A stretch of DNA of 33,953 nt from Candidatus Scalindua sp. (GCA_030748215.1 JASMMK010000036.1:1-33953); one strand, 5' to 3'; positions 15,665 through 25,505 are shown, counted from the first letter of the stretch. The notes: generated by a model not told the origin, from the letters alone. Numbers and translations are program-made.

Positions 15665-18600
15665 TTAATTCACAGTTGCATATTCTTTGCTATCATTCTG
15701 CCGGCTTTCCATTCTTTGATATGCCTGATGAACAAATGCTTCCAGGCGAGTCTCTTCATTTGTCTCTTCCTGTCCATCAAATGTCAATTTTAATAATGGA
15801 ATATCATGATGGTCTCTCTGTAATTTTTCCAGCACCGCATTTACTGCCGTACCGGGCATGCAATGAAAAGGAATGATGTTTACAATACCATCATAATCAG
15901 CCTCAATGTACTCAACAGCTCTTCCCATGCTGAGAACAGGGTCACCTCTATAAGAGTCATGGATATAAGATTTACCCTTCAAAATTAAGTCGCCTATAGA
16001 ACTCTCTTTAAATAGTTTTTTTCCGCTTTTCTTAAATGGACGTGACATTTTGTGTTCATGATATTTCTGTATTACACTTGTCAGCATCTCTACTGTAAGA
16101 GTATTTAAATCTTTTTCCCTTATACTATCTTTTCGCCTGATATGGGCAATATAATCCAGCCACTCACTAAACGGAGGTACTACCGCAGTCCCCCCCAGTT
16201 TCTCAATCGTTCTTACGATAAAGTTGTTTGAAAATTCATTGCCTCGAACATAAGTTTCACCAATAATGCCAATCTTAGGTTTTCGTATGCTCCTGTCAAC
16301 CGGGACCCTGTTTAATGCATCACACGCGTCTTTAGCAACCTGCAGAAGATCATGTCCGTACTCTATCGCATGTTCTGCCTTTCTGAGATGCTGTTTATAT
16401 ACAACATCACAATCACCCTTATACACTTCATATGGTCTTATTTCGTGCAATAATTTTTGTAGATAATCAACAAACACAACTCCATTCCACGTAAGTTTCC
16501 TGAAATTAGCACCCAGATTATTAGTATCTTCCTGGTAGTCATCGCCCTGATCCAATGTATAAATAGGAACATGTGGCAAACCGATATCATCGAGTATCAT
16601 TCTATGCATTGTATTATATTGACCAAACCTGCATGGGCCCGATGCGGTTGCCATAAAGAATACACTTCTGTCAGGGTCGAAATCAGGACATTTTGCCTTT
16701 TTCACAATATCACCTGTTGTAAGAATTGCCGGATAACACTCTTTTCCTGATGTATATTTTCTGCCTAACTCAAGACTGATTTTATCCGGCATAGGCAGTG
16801 CTACGGCATCAACATTGTTTGCTCTCATTGCAGCAGCAGCCATAAAACAGCAATCATTCATATAAGGAATGTACATGGTTTTTTTCTTATTCAGAGAGTG
16901 CTTTTGCTTTTTATCCGAGTCTTTCTTAAATTTTTTGATCCTTGCATTTTTTAAACTATCCAGGAATGCCTCACAACGTGTCATAACTCCGGCATCCGCG
17001 CTGTGCTCATCAATGTCTATCATCAAAAACGGTTTTCCACCAACTTCTTTAGGGAAAAACTTGGAGATGAATGAGTCCGGGCCACACCCGAAATTTGTTA
17101 TATAAAGAGCATGCAATCTCTTATCTTTAGCTATAAACCTCGCTGCTGCAAGTATCTTCTGTCCGTATTTCCAATACATATTAGGATAATCCCTGGATAT
17201 ATCTTCCAGGTCCATTGGAATACAATCCATTGGTATTGCCGTGATTCCCATATCCCTGAGTTTTTCAGGTAGATCCAGATTTACTCCGGAATCGCAACCA
17301 TTATAAGGACGGCTGATGATCACCAGTGCAGTTTCATCCTCACCTAAATTATCTAATACCTCTTTACCTCTCTCCTCCATGCGCTTATAGAAGTTTTTTT
17401 GTGTTTCTTGAGCCTTTTTTATCGCCTTGGTAACCTTACGTCCCTTTACACCTATATCTGCGGCAATCTTACGAAATGTTTTCTCTACGTGAGCTTCGCC
17501 GTATTCAAAGTGAATTATAGGTTGTAACAATTGAAAATCATGTGATTCCAGATTTACAGCGGAGCCGATAATATAAGGAAGGCACTGAATATATGGACAC
17601 GCATAAGAGTGAGTAAGGTTGGAGGATTCATGAGTCATATTGATCACACTAGGTAAAAACAGATAATCAATATCTTTATTGAGCATGTCTACAACGTGCC
17701 CGTGTGACACTTTTATCGGGAAGCACGTTTCAGTATTCACATGTTCTATTCCCTCACTAATAATGCTTCGATTAGTATTTTTTGAAATAACTATCTCAAA
17801 ATTCAATTCAGTGAAAAAAGTCCTCCACATAGGAAACAGTTCAAAAAATGTAGAAGCCTGTGGAATACCAATCCGACCTCTTGATTCAGTGTTGCTGTCA
17901 TATTTTACGCTACTCTTGGTTTTTCTATCTGTATAGTAAGGCCCATATAACAGTCTGCTTCTTTCATTAAACAAACGGGGCAAATTATCGGATTTCTTTA
18001 CTTTCTTTTCATCATCAAACTTACCGCAACGGCTTCCATAATGAAGTGGAGACTCCCCTGTAATAGAAACTTTTCTTATCTCACAAATATTTGAGCAGTC
18101 TTTGCATACAAAAGATGTGGTTTCATACTTTCTATTTGTTAAATCAAATCCTTTAAATCTTGACTCATCCCATGTGCTTTCTTCCATGGAAATTATTGCA
18201 GAGCCTATTGCTCCCATAACGTCATGATGCGGAGGCACAACAATTGTCCTGCCGGTCACTTTCTCAAAAGCAGCCTTAACACCCCTGTTTGCAGCTACTC
18301 CCCCCTGCAGGAAAATAGTATCGCCGATTTTCCTTTTTTCAACAACTCGATTGATATAATTTAACACGATAGAGTAACTCAGTCCTGCCAGCAAATCATC
18401 CTTAGGCACTCCTAACTGCTGATGGTGATTAAGATCAGATTCCATGAACACAGTACACCTCTCGCCAAGCTGAGAAGGACAACACGAATCTAACGCTCGC
18501 TTACCAAACTCTTGTTTAATATTAACGTCCAGTTTTTCAGATTGTTCTTCAAGAAAAGATCCGGTTCCGGCAGCGCATACTTTGTTCATAGTGAAATCAA

Positions 18601-19933
18601 CTATCGCTCCGTTTTCCAAACTTATATATTTTGAGTCCTGTCCGCCTATTTCAAAAATTGTATCTACATCATTATCGACCCATGCTGCTGCAGTCGCATG
18701 AGCTGTAATCTCATTCTTAATTATATCTGCGCCGATAAACTCGCCTGTAAGATATCTCCCGGATCCGGTAACACCAACTCCCTTTACAATTACACTCTTA
18801 CCGACCTCTTCTCCTACTTCTAATAACCCCTGTCTTACAGCCTCAAGAGGTTTACCCGCCGTCATGAGATAACGTCTGGCAAGAACATCTCTGTTTTTAG
18901 CAATAACGACTACGTTTGTACTGATAGACCCCACATCAACGCCTACATAAGCTTCAACTTTTTTACCACTTTCTAAAATGTGCCTGTTAACATTAATGTC
19001 ATAATTATTGCAATTTAGCTTTTTCAGGTTAGAGTCTTTTCCTTTACGATTTCTCAGATAGGCATCTATTTTCTTAAATCCCTTAAATGGAGAATTTATA
19101 CCCTTCTCAATTAACGCCAACGCAGTCCCTATGGCACCCATAGTGTTAAAGTGTTCAGGAATGATGAGCTCTCCTTCATCCAGGTCCAGTATGTCCTCAA
19201 ACGCTTTTACTATGCCATCGTTTGCTGCAACACCTCCCTGGAAAGCGATTGGTTTAATAAAATCCTTGCCCTTTCCAATGTTACTCTTGAAGTTTCTTGT
19301 AAGCGCATAGCACAGTCCGGAAACTATATCATGAACCTCAGTTCCTACCTGTTGCAGATGTATCATATCTGATTTAGCAAATACGCTGCACCTTCCGGCT
19401 ATTCTAGGTGGGGTTTTTGACTTTAAGGCCAATTTGCCGAATTCGTTTTCTATAGAAACTCCGATTCTTGTCGACTGCTGATCTAAAAAAGACCCTGTAC
19501 CGGCTGCACACATTGTATTCATAGAGAAGTCAGATACCTTTAGATTGTTACCACCTGCCTCATCAGGCTCAAGCATTATCAGCTTTGAATCTTCACCACC
19601 TATTTCGATAACGGTTCTTACTTCCGGATGCAATATGGATGTTGCCGTACTCTGTGCAATTATCTCGTTAATAAAACTTATATCTATTATGTCCGCCAAA
19701 AGCTTGCCACCAGATCCGGTAGCGGCGATCCCCTCTATCTCATCAATTTTAAACCTATTGAAAATTTCTTTCAGAACAATCAGTACCGTCTCCAACGGCT
19801 GGCCATGAGACCTTACATAGTGGTTCTCCAACACTTCACGGCTTTCGTTTATTAATACAACTTTGACACTCACAGAACCAATATCAATACCAACATATTT
19901 TTTCTGTGGGCCCTCTTTTATATTTCTGATCAT
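15665..19933 (-). CDS. Two-headed 2-hydroxyacyl-CoA dehydratase activase-related protein (BadF/BadG/BcrA/BcrD + DUF2229)
   Basis: A 1422-residue cytoplasmic protein with two tandem ASKHA ATPase domains (about 12-280 and 328-582). Each has the phosphate loop (GIDIGS, GVDVGS), EIGG(E/Q)DSK, and the MCAAGTGSFL and GRC/ERC cysteines that in HgdC-type activases hold the bridging [4Fe-4S] cluster. A cysteine-bearing DUF2229 region follows (about 600-880), then a C-terminal HgdB-like part with GKECYP and GPCRFGQY. Activases of this kind use ATP to drive low-potential electron transfer to radical 2-hydroxyacyl-CoA dehydratases or benzoyl-CoA reductases; the substrate of the fused form is unknown. AAAAGGAGA precedes the ATG. 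It lies between leuC (82 bases upstream) and leuD (37 bases downstream) on the same strand. No separate dehydratase alpha/beta subunit is nearby. Confidence 0.9.
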   Translation of the reverse strand: MIRNIKEGPQKKYVGIDIGSVSVKVVLINESREVLENHYVRSHGQPLETVLIVLKEIFNRFKIDEIEGIAATGSGGKLLADIIDISFINEIIAQSTATSILHPEVRTVIEIGGEDSKLIMLEPDEAGGNNLKVSDFSMNTMCAAGTGSFLDQQSTRIGVSIENEFGKLALKSKTPPRIAGRCSVFAKSDMIHLQQVGTEVHDIVSGLCYALTRNFKSNIGKGKDFIKPIAFQGGVAANDGIVKAFEDILDLDEGELIIPEHFNTMGAIGTALALIEKGINSPFKGFKKIDAYLRNRKGKDSNLKKLNCNNYDINVNRHILESGKKVEAYVGVDVGSISTNVVVIAKNRDVLARRYLMTAGKPLEAVRQGLLEVGEEVGKSVIVKGVGVTGSGRYLTGEFIGADIIKNEITAHATAAAWVDNDVDTIFEIGGQDSKYISLENGAIVDFTMNKVCAAGTGSFLEEQSEKLDVNIKQEFGKRALDSCCPSQLGERCTVFMESDLNHHQQLGVPKDDLLAGLSYSIVLNYINRVVEKRKIGDTIFLQGGVAANRGVKAAFEKVTGRTIVVPPHHDVMGAIGSAIISMEESTWDESRFKGFDLTNRKYETTSFVCKDCSNICEIRKVSITGESPLHYGSRCGKFDDEKKVKKSDNLPRLFNERSRLLYGPYYTDRKTKSSVKYDSNTESRGRIGIPQASTFFELFPMWRTFFTELNFEIVISKNTNRSIISEGIEHVNTETCFPIKVSHGHVVDMLNKDIDYLFLPSVINMTHESSNLTHSYACPYIQCLPYIIGSAVNLESHDFQLLQPIIHFEYGEAHVEKTFRKIAADIGVKGRKVTKAIKKAQETQKNFYKRMEERGKEVLDNLGEDETALVIISRPYNGCDSGVNLDLPEKLRDMGITAIPMDCIPMDLEDISRDYPNMYWKYGQKILAAARFIAKDKRLHALYITNFGCGPDSFISKFFPKEVGGKPFLMIDIDEHSADAGVMTRCEAFLDSLKNARIKKFKKDSDKKQKHSLNKKKTMYIPYMNDCCFMAAAAMRANNVDAVALPMPDKISLELGRKYTSGKECYPAILTTGDIVKKAKCPDFDPDRSVFFMATASGPCRFGQYNTMHRMILDDIGLPHVPIYTLDQGDDYQEDTNNLGANFRKLTWNGVVFVDYLQKLLHEIRPYEVYKGDCDVVYKQHLRKAEHAIEYGHDLLQVAKDACDALNRVPVDRSIRKPKIGIIGETYVRGNEFSNNFIVRTIEKLGGTAVVPPFSEWLDYIAHIRRKDSIREKDLNTLTVEMLTSVIQKYHEHKMSRPFKKSGKKLFKESSIGDLILKGKSYIHDSYRGDPVLSMGRAVEYIEADYDGIVNIIPFHCMPGTAVNAVLEKLQRDHHDIPLLKLTFDGQEETNEETRLEAFVHQAYQRMESRQNDSKEYATVN

Positions 19934-20015
19934 TTTAACCGTCTCCTTTTACGACATCACTACAAAGACTTTAAAAATTATTTAACACTTAACGTGTTTA
20001 GAATTACCAGTCACA

Positions 20016-21278
20016 CTAATTAACTTTTTCCGGATGAGTTATTTTACCGGTTAAGGCAGAAGCTGCAGCTACTGCAGGATTACTAAGATAAATCTCAGAT
20101 GCTGTATGACCCATTCTTCCTGCAAAATTTCTATTAGTAGTAGACAATGCACGTTCCCCATCTGCAAGTATACCCATATGCCCGCCAAGGCAAGGTCCGC
20201 AGGTTGGAGTTGACACAGCACCCTCCGCTTCAATAAATATCTCTATTAATCCCTCTTTCAAAGCCTCCAGATAAACATCCTGTGTCCCGGGTATTATTAT
20301 TAAGCGAATCGATGGATCTATTTTTTTATCTTTAAGAATCTGCGCAGCTATTCTTAAGTCAGAAATTCTTCCATTAGTACATGAACCTATCACAACCTGA
20401 TCAATAGCAATGTCAGATAACTCTTCCACCGGCTTAACATTTTCCGGTAGATTAGGCATTGCAACCTGAGGAGAAAGGTTGTTTACATCATATTCACGAA
20501 TTTCATGATAATTGCAATCCTCATCACTTGAGTAAAATTTATGCTCTCTCTGAGCCCTGCCCTTTATGTAATCCTCAGTGCAATCATCCGGTTCAATTAT
20601 TCCGTTTTTAGCCCCGGCCTCTATAGCCATATTGCACATCGCCAGCCTGTCATCCATTGATAGATCAGATATAACAGACCCGGAAAATTCCATAGCCTTA
20701 TACCTTGCTCCATCAACGCCAATATCACCAATGATATGAAGTATCAAATCTTTGCCGGATACCCATTCATTCAATTTGCCTTTAAATATAAACTTTATTG
20801 TCTCTGGTACCCTTAACCATACTTTCCCTGTTGCATAACATGCAGCTAAGTCTGTACTGCCGACACCCGTAGAGAAAATACCCATCGCACCATAAGTACA
20901 TGTATGTGAATCTGCGCCAATCACTAAATCACCGGGAACCACTATTCCCTGTTCAGGCAGCAATACGTGTTCGATCCCCACCCTGCCGACCTCGAAATAG
21001 TTCTTTATTTTATGCTTCTGTGCAAATTCCCTTAGAAGCTTTGAGTTCTGGGCTGATTTAATATCCTTGTTAGGTGTAAAATGATCGGGAACTAGAACTA
21101 TACTATCCGGGTTAAAAACTTTCTCCATTCCAAGCGTTTCGAACTGTTCAATAGCAATTGGAGCAGTAATATCATTACCCAGACATATATCTACATCTGC
21201 ATACACAAATTGGCCGGCACTTATCTCCTGATGACCGGAATGTGCAGCAATTATTTTCTCTGTGATTGTCATTCCCAT
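20016..21278 (-). CDS. leuC: 3-isopropylmalate dehydratase large subunit (LeuC)
   Basis: Aconitase-family large subunit carrying the [4Fe-4S] cluster that dehydrates and rehydrates isopropylmalate in leucine synthesis. The 420 residues include the family signatures [11 protein letters not shown] and [11 protein letters not shown]. The three cluster ligands are Cys300 (SCTNG) and Cys360 and Cys363 (TCGPC). Length fits the shorter LeuC type that pairs with a stand-alone 160-residue small subunit, which is present two genes on. ATG codons at residues 1 and 3 are both possible and neither has a good Shine-Dalgarno sequence. A homoaconitase or citramalate role cannot be excluded. Confidence 0.94.
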   Translation of the reverse strand: MGMTITEKIIAAHSGHQEISAGQFVYADVDICLGNDITAPIAIEQFETLGMEKVFNPDSIVLVPDHFTPNKDIKSAQNSKLLREFAQKHKIKNYFEVGRVGIEHVLLPEQGIVVPGDLVIGADSHTCTYGAMGIFSTGVGSTDLAACYATGKVWLRVPETIKFIFKGKLNEWVSGKDLILHIIGDIGVDGARYKAMEFSGSVISDLSMDDRLAMCNMAIEAGAKNGIIEPDDCTEDYIKGRAQREHKFYSSDEDCNYHEIREYDVNNLSPQVAMPNLPENVKPVEELSDIAIDQVVIGSCTNGRISDLRIAAQILKDKKIDPSIRLIIIPGTQDVYLEALKEGLIEIFIEAEGAVSTPTCGPCLGGHMGILADGERALSTTNRNFAGRMGHTASEIYLSNPAVAAASALTGKITHPEKVN

Positions 21279-21416
21279 GGATTGGCTTGAATACTAGTAA
21301 TTATTGATTATTAAATAGTGATATTAATTATTTCAACTAACGTTTCGAGGGGCTTAATGATGCATTTATGCGAAAATATCACCATCCATGAAATGAAATA
21401 CAGTCTCTTGCAAGTT

Positions 21417-21442
21417 GCATAATTAGTCGCAGCTAATTATGC
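21417..21442. repeat. Perfect 10-bp hairpin upstream of leuC
   Basis: GCATAATTAG (21417-21426) and CTAATTATGC (21433-21442) enclose TCGCAG. It lies between the small zinc-ribbon gene and leuC on the minus strand, so it could terminate the former, act in the leuC leader or be an operator. No clean T run follows on the minus strand. Confidence 0.45.
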
Positions 21443-21556
21443 TTTCGGGCTTTAAATTGAATTGTTAAACAACATAATAATAAAAACTATTATCTATTCG
21501 ATAAAGAATAGTCTCAAATTTTAAAGCATTATTTCATTTATAAAATCCAAATGGAT

Positions 21557-21874
21557 TTAATTTTCAGAGAAACGTCCTCTTCTGATAGAGTTAATTGAGA
21601 GTGGGTCCTGTAGATATCTACTATGACATTTACTACATAAATCATAACGAAATGTCTTATATTCTATACTTTCTATTTCGTCTGATTCAACGTTGTCTAT
21701 CTCTTCATCATTTTCGTCATCATCATCTTCTTCAAAATCGTTTATGAACTCCTCATCTTCACAATCAACGTCCATAGAGTCACACGCCGCATAAACTTCA
21801 ATCTTAACGACATATCTTTCATCTTCATCCGGAACCAGTGAGCGTCCACACATATCACAGCTGTAACGAATCAT
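21557..21874 (-). CDS. Small acidic zinc-ribbon protein
   Basis: A 105-residue protein of unknown function. CxxC pairs at Cys6/Cys9 and Cys80/Cys83 can form a split zinc ribbon. Between them lie two more cysteines (31 and 38) and a highly acidic stretch (about 35-70) rich in Asp and Glu. There is no signal peptide. The gene is well supported by a strong GGAGGG ribosome binding site (21884-21889) 9 bases before the ATG and by a promoter upstream with both consensus hexamers. It could be a nucleic-acid- or protein-binding regulator, but nothing in the sequence fixes a role. Confidence 0.75.
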   Translation of the reverse strand: MIRYSCDMCGRSLVPDEDERYVVKIEVYAACDSMDVDCEDEEFINDFEEDDDDENDEEIDNVESDEIESIEYKTFRYDLCSKCHSRYLQDPLSINSIRRGRFSEN

Positions 21875-21930
21875 TATAAGAAGCCCTCCATTAGCTTGAT
21901 TTTATTATCAAAATACAACCTGAAGAAATG

Positions 21931-21959
21931 GGTAAAATTCATGAATTCTATTTTTTACC
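21931..21959. promoter_or_regulatory. Hairpin in leader of zinc-ribbon gene
   Basis: GGTAAAA (21931-21937) pairs with TTTTACC (21953-21959). The interior holds the 12-base palindrome AATTCATGAATT. It lies within the predicted untranslated leader of the minus-strand gene starting at 21874. Confidence 0.35.
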
Positions 21960-22015
21960 ACGCATATGTTCAAATAACATAAAGCGGACGATTTCCTCAA
22001 ATTTATTATTATAAA

Positions 22016-22043
22016 ATTATACGTAAATGGATATTTTTGTCAA
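22016..22043 (-). promoter_or_regulatory. Promoter of zinc-ribbon gene with both consensus hexamers
   Basis: On the minus strand TTGACA (22038-22043), a 16-base spacer and TATAAT (22016-22021): both hexamers match the sigma70 consensus exactly. The start point would be near 22009, about 135 bases before the ATG. Confidence 0.65.
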
Positions 22044-22339
22044 GTACATTGAGTTAATAAATAAAAGGTCTGATATAAAAATGGCTACAACAAATTATAG
22101 ATGTATCTCGTATCTATACTATCAGTTAGAACTTTATATAGACTGAATAGTCATAGTTTAGCCTATATACATCAAATAGCTTATAACCTCTGCAAATGTC
22201 GAAACTTAGGAAAGCTCATGTTGTAAATAACAATTATTATTATTTAGCGGATTTAGTGCTAATTAACAGGCATTATGAGGATTTAATGACAAGAGGTATA
22301 AAAGGAGACAATAGTGATCATTTGACCTTCTAATAATAA
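22044..22339. other. Intergenic stretch, only a weak short ORF
   Basis: Between threonine synthase and the zinc-ribbon promoter. The only reading frame of note is plus 22196-22333 (45 codons, beginning MSKLRKAHVV), without a ribosome binding site or recognisable family; I do not call it a gene. No terminator with a T run is visible after thrC. Confidence 0.4.
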
Positions 22340-23674
22340 TTAGCTGAAATCAGAGATTTTATCCAGGATAGCTCCCTTTACTTTGTCATATTCAGGAGGT
22401 AGCTCAACAGGTGCATTGGCGTATTGTGATTCGACTTCTTCCAACTGATTTTCATGGTATTTAACTTTTAAATCCGTAAATTTCAAACCATGTGCAGTTG
22501 AAATGACCACGACTCTCTCATCCTTTTTGATTTCATCTCTTTCCAGGAGTTTAAACAGTACTGCTAAAGCAACACCGGTATGAGGACAATTAAAAAGACC
22601 GGTTTTGTCTGCTAATGCTGCAGCATTAGCGAGCTCGCCTTCAGTCGCCTGCTCTACAACTCCATTAAACTGTTTCAGTATTTTAATTGCTTTGTTAATA
22701 CTGACAGGATTTCCTATCTGAATCGCACTCGCCAGCGTACTTTGAGCATGAATTGGTTCATACTCTTTGAAATCTTTCAGATAGCTTTGATATAAAGGGT
22801 TTGCCTTTGATGCTTGAACACATACAATCCTGGGACGTTTGTTAATTATACCAAGCTCTTCCATTAAGAGGAAACCCTTGCCCAGAGCAGTAACATTTCC
22901 CAGATTACCACCCGGAATTATTATTACATCCGGCACTTCCCAGTCTAGTTGCTGAGCTAACTCAATGCTCATAGTCTTCTGCCCCTCTATCCTCAGTGAG
23001 TTCATTGAATTAGCAAGATAGATATTATTCTCCCTGCACACTTTTTGCGCTATTTCCATACATCCGTCAAAATCAGTATCAAGTGAAAGTGTTAGTGCAC
23101 CATTGGCAATAGGTTGGATCAATTGAGCAGTAGAAACTTTATTTTTTGGCAGAAACACAATCGCAGGGATTCCCGCAGCAGCACAGTATGCAGAGAGAGC
23201 TGCAGATGTATCACCCGTTGAGGCACATGCAACGCCCATAATATCCTTACCTTCTGAGATCATCTGCTTGACCATAGATACCAACACCGTCATTCCAAGG
23301 TCTTTAAACGAACCGGTATGAGCATTACCGCACTGTTTGATCCATAAGTCATCCATGCCAATAATATTGCCAAGGCGTTCAGCCCAAAACAGGTTACTCC
23401 CACCCTCGTAGAGCGATACTACATTATGGTTTTCCACATTCGGGCAGACCATCTCCTTCTTTCCCCAGACAGAACTCCCAAAAGGCCACTTAGTCCTTCT
23501 ATAGCGGTCATCGAGAAGTCTCATCCACGACCCAGGACTGCGACGTTTCAATCTTGCAATATCATGCTGTACCTCCAAGAGGCCGCCACACTTTTTACAA
23601 TTGTATATAATCTCGTTCAATTCATAACGTTCATCACAACCTGATGAACATTGAAACCAGGCTTTATAATTCAT
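22340..23674 (-). CDS. thrC: Threonine synthase
   Basis: PLP enzyme that converts O-phosphohomoserine to threonine. The 444 residues start with a small zinc ribbon (Cys9, Cys13, Cys26, Cys29), followed by the fold-type II PLP domain. Lys124 in [12 protein letters not shown] is the PLP-binding lysine, preceded by the substrate motif [23 protein letters not shown] and the phosphate-binding IPGGNLGNV are also present. This is the zinc-ribbon class of bacterial and plant-like ThrC. AGGGG lies 4-5 bases before the ATG, and a promoter candidate is at 23714-23741. It is divergent from the alternative glmU. Confidence 0.95.
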   Translation of the reverse strand: MNYKAWFQCSSGCDERYELNEIIYNCKKCGGLLEVQHDIARLKRRSPGSWMRLLDDRYRRTKWPFGSSVWGKKEMVCPNVENHNVVSLYEGGSNLFWAERLGNIIGMDDLWIKQCGNAHTGSFKDLGMTVLVSMVKQMISEGKDIMGVACASTGDTSAALSAYCAAAGIPAIVFLPKNKVSTAQLIQPIANGALTLSLDTDFDGCMEIAQKVCRENNIYLANSMNSLRIEGQKTMSIELAQQLDWEVPDVIIIPGGNLGNVTALGKGFLLMEELGIINKRPRIVCVQASKANPLYQSYLKDFKEYEPIHAQSTLASAIQIGNPVSINKAIKILKQFNGVVEQATEGELANAAALADKTGLFNCPHTGVALAVLFKLLERDEIKKDERVVVISTAHGLKFTDLKVKYHENQLEEVESQYANAPVELPPEYDKVKGAILDKISDFS

Positions 23675-23713
23675 TTTTCCCCTTTTTCATTGAATCTTCA
23701 AATAACCTGAATA

Positions 23714-23741
23714 ATTATAAAACACCAAATATTTATTACAA
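23714..23741 (-). promoter_or_regulatory. Promoter of thrC
   Basis: On the minus strand TTGTAA (23736-23741), 16 bases, TATAAT (23714-23719), placing the start about 33 bases before the ATG. Confidence 0.5.
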
Positions 23742-23780
23742 GGAAAATATAGCATCTTATAACTTATAACTTCATTCATC

Positions 23781-23809
23781 TTGACAACTTAAAGTCTACT
23801 AAGTATCCT
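23781..23809 (+). promoter_or_regulatory. Promoter of alternative glmU, likely leaderless
   Basis: TTGACA (23781-23786), 17 bases, TATCCT (23804-23809). The usual distance puts the transcription start at about 23816-23817, which is the ATG itself. No Shine-Dalgarno sequence exists, in keeping with a leaderless mRNA. Confidence 0.5.
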
Positions 23810-23816
23810 GACAAAG

Positions 23817-25061
23817 ATGAAAAGCGTATGCATTTTCGAAGATGACATATATCAAAATTTCCTGCCACTGGCCTACAGCAGGCCTGTTTATGAATTACGC
23901 TGTGGAATGTACAGTTTTCTTGAAAGGATTGTACTTCAGTATCCTGATACCGAGATTAATCTTTATTGCAGAGAATATCTTAAAAACCTTACAGCTGAAA
24001 GTCACCCTCATAGTATAAATAAAATTGGAAGTAATGACAAAGGCTGCTTATTCATAAACGGTAGACTCTTATTATCTACACCTATTCCAATCACAGGTAA
24101 AGAAGAGATTGGTATTTGTGATGATGCGATCGTATATGCAAGGTTAAACAGGAAAAACTCCCTTTCTATAACCTCTGAAAAATTCCTGGAGAAAGGTTTC
24201 ATTCATGAATTAAAGAAAAAAATTAATGTGAAAGCCGTTGACGCCAGCTTGATACAATATCCATGGGATCTGATTCATACCAATAAAGAGCAGATTATAT
24301 CTGACTTCAAGACATACGTTAAAACTGACCCCGCTCTAGAGGGCAAATATAAGGGCGTCCACTTTATCATGGACTCTCAAATATATATTGGCAAGAACAC
24401 AGTGATTAAGCCGGGATCTGTTCTTGACGCCGAAAATGGCCCGATTTACATAGGCAATAACGTTAAGATATCTGCAAACTCCGTAATTCAAGGCCCTGCA
24501 TTCATAGACGATGACGTTGTAATCCAGGCCCTTTCCAGAATTAATGCAGGGTCTAACATAGGCAGGGTCTGTAAGGTCGGTGGCGAAATTTCAAACACCA
24601 TAATCCAGAGCTACTCTAACAAACAGCATTACGGATTCCTTGGAGATTCTTATATTGGTGCATGGGTTAATTTAGGGGCAGGTACTGTAAACAGCAATCT
24701 AACAAATTTATACGGATCAATTAAAGTACAACTGTCTGATAAAATAATCGATACCGGTCAAACATTTCTTGGAATGATAGTGGGAGATCATACAAAGACT
24801 GCGATAAACACAAAAATTACAACCGGAAGTATTATAGGGTTTGCATGCAACATACTAATGACAAGTACACCTCCTAAATTCTCTCCTTCATTCTCATGGT
24901 ACTCTGACAATGTTACAAGGGCCTACGACATAACGAGAGAACTGCAGGTAGCAAAACGAATGATGGCAAGGCGGAATAAGGAAATGACACGCAACGGAGA
25001 AAAGGTATTCAAGACTATCTTTGCTTTATCTGAGACGGAAAGAAAGATACACGACAACTAA
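23817..25061 (+). CDS. Alternative GlmU: GlcNAc-1-P uridylyltransferase / GlcN-1-P acetyltransferase-like protein
   Basis: Predicted to make UDP-GlcNAc from glucosamine-1-phosphate. The 414 residues have an N-terminal half with FEDDIYQNFLPLAYSRPVYELRCGM, the opening of the alternative bacterial GlmU family (TIGR03991-like), instead of the classic LAAGxGTRM loop. The C-terminal half is a left-handed beta-helix of hexapeptide repeats (about 185-370) with NKQHYGFLGDSYIG and VNLGAGTVNSNL, the acetyltransferase region. It lies near glmS, so both ends of the GlcN-6-P to UDP-GlcNAc route are in this locus. The ATG has no Shine-Dalgarno sequence but sits where the upstream promoter would start transcription. 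Which of the two activities it really has cannot be settled by sequence. Confidence 0.85.
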   Translation: MKSVCIFEDDIYQNFLPLAYSRPVYELRCGMYSFLERIVLQYPDTEINLYCREYLKNLTAESHPHSINKIGSNDKGCLFINGRLLLSTPIPITGKEEIGICDDAIVYARLNRKNSLSITSEKFLEKGFIHELKKKINVKAVDASLIQYPWDLIHTNKEQIISDFKTYVKTDPALEGKYKGVHFIMDSQIYIGKNTVIKPGSVLDAENGPIYIGNNVKISANSVIQGPAFIDDDVVIQALSRINAGSNIGRVCKVGGEISNTIIQSYSNKQHYGFLGDSYIGAWVNLGAGTVNSNLTNLYGSIKVQLSDKIIDTGQTFLGMIVGDHTKTAINTKITTGSIIGFACNILMTSTPPKFSPSFSWYSDNVTRAYDITRELQVAKRMMARRNKEMTRNGEKVFKTIFALSETERKIHDN

Positions 25062-25071
25062 TAAACGAGTT

Positions 25072-25491
25072 CGGATTTCAGAGTGCGGATTGCGGAAGGT
25101 AATTAGAGATGAACAAGGATGATATGAAACACAGGACAAAGCAGTTTGCGCTTCGTGTTATTCGCTTGATTGAATCATTGCCTAAAGGGAGAACAGAAAA
25201 TGTGCTTGGTAAACAATTGTTGCGATCATGTACTTCAGTAGGAGCAAATTATCGGGCTGCATGTCGAGCTAAATCAACTGCTGATTTTATTACAAAATGG
25301 GAATTGTGGAAGAAGAAACTGACGAATCCCTTTACTGGATGGAACTCTTGATCGAGGCAACAATAATTATAGAATCTAAGAAATTGGAACCCTTGATGGA
25401 AGAGGCTAATGAACTTTTGGCTATTACTGTTGCATCTATCAAAACAGCTAAGAAAAATAAATAAAATCCGAAATCTGCAGTCTGAAATCCG
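25072..25491. mobile_element. Palindrome-bounded four-helix-bundle cassette (IVS-like)
   Basis: CGGATTTCAGA (25072-25082) and TCTGAAATCCG (25481-25491) are perfect 11-base inverted repeats. Inside them a second pair, CGGATT (25086-25091) and AATCCG (25465-25470), also matches. They enclose just one small gene of the family that is found inside 23S rRNA intervening sequences, which have the same stem-bounded layout. Here the unit lies between protein genes, 10 bases after the glmU stop and 14 bases beyond the glmS stop. Confidence 0.55.
25109..25464 (+). pseudogene. Four-helix-bundle protein (23S rRNA intervening-sequence protein family), frameshifted
   Basis: The frame from ATG 25109 reads the family opening (FALRVIRLIESLPKG, VLGKQLLRSCTSVGANYRAA, KSTADFITK) and then stops early at 25351 after 80 residues. 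Shifting by one base at the A4 run 25294-25297 restores the expected continuation MGIVEEETDESLYWMELLIEA and a C-terminal helix ending at the TAA 25462-25464, for about 118 residues, the normal family length. GGAAGG lies 9 bases before the ATG. Real decay, a sequencing error in the A run, or slippage of the ribosome are all possible. The family's biochemical function is not established. Confidence 0.8.
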
Positions 25492-25505
25492 AAATTGAAA
25501 AGGGG

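Noticed and set aside
22196-22333. Short 45-codon frame on the plus strand after thrC
   Set aside because: No ribosome binding site and no family. A faint resemblance of its end to the start of REP-associated transposases is too weak to support.
25072-25491. Classical insertion sequence
   Set aside because: There is no transposase; the only gene is a four-helix-bundle protein, so it is listed as a palindrome-bounded cassette instead.
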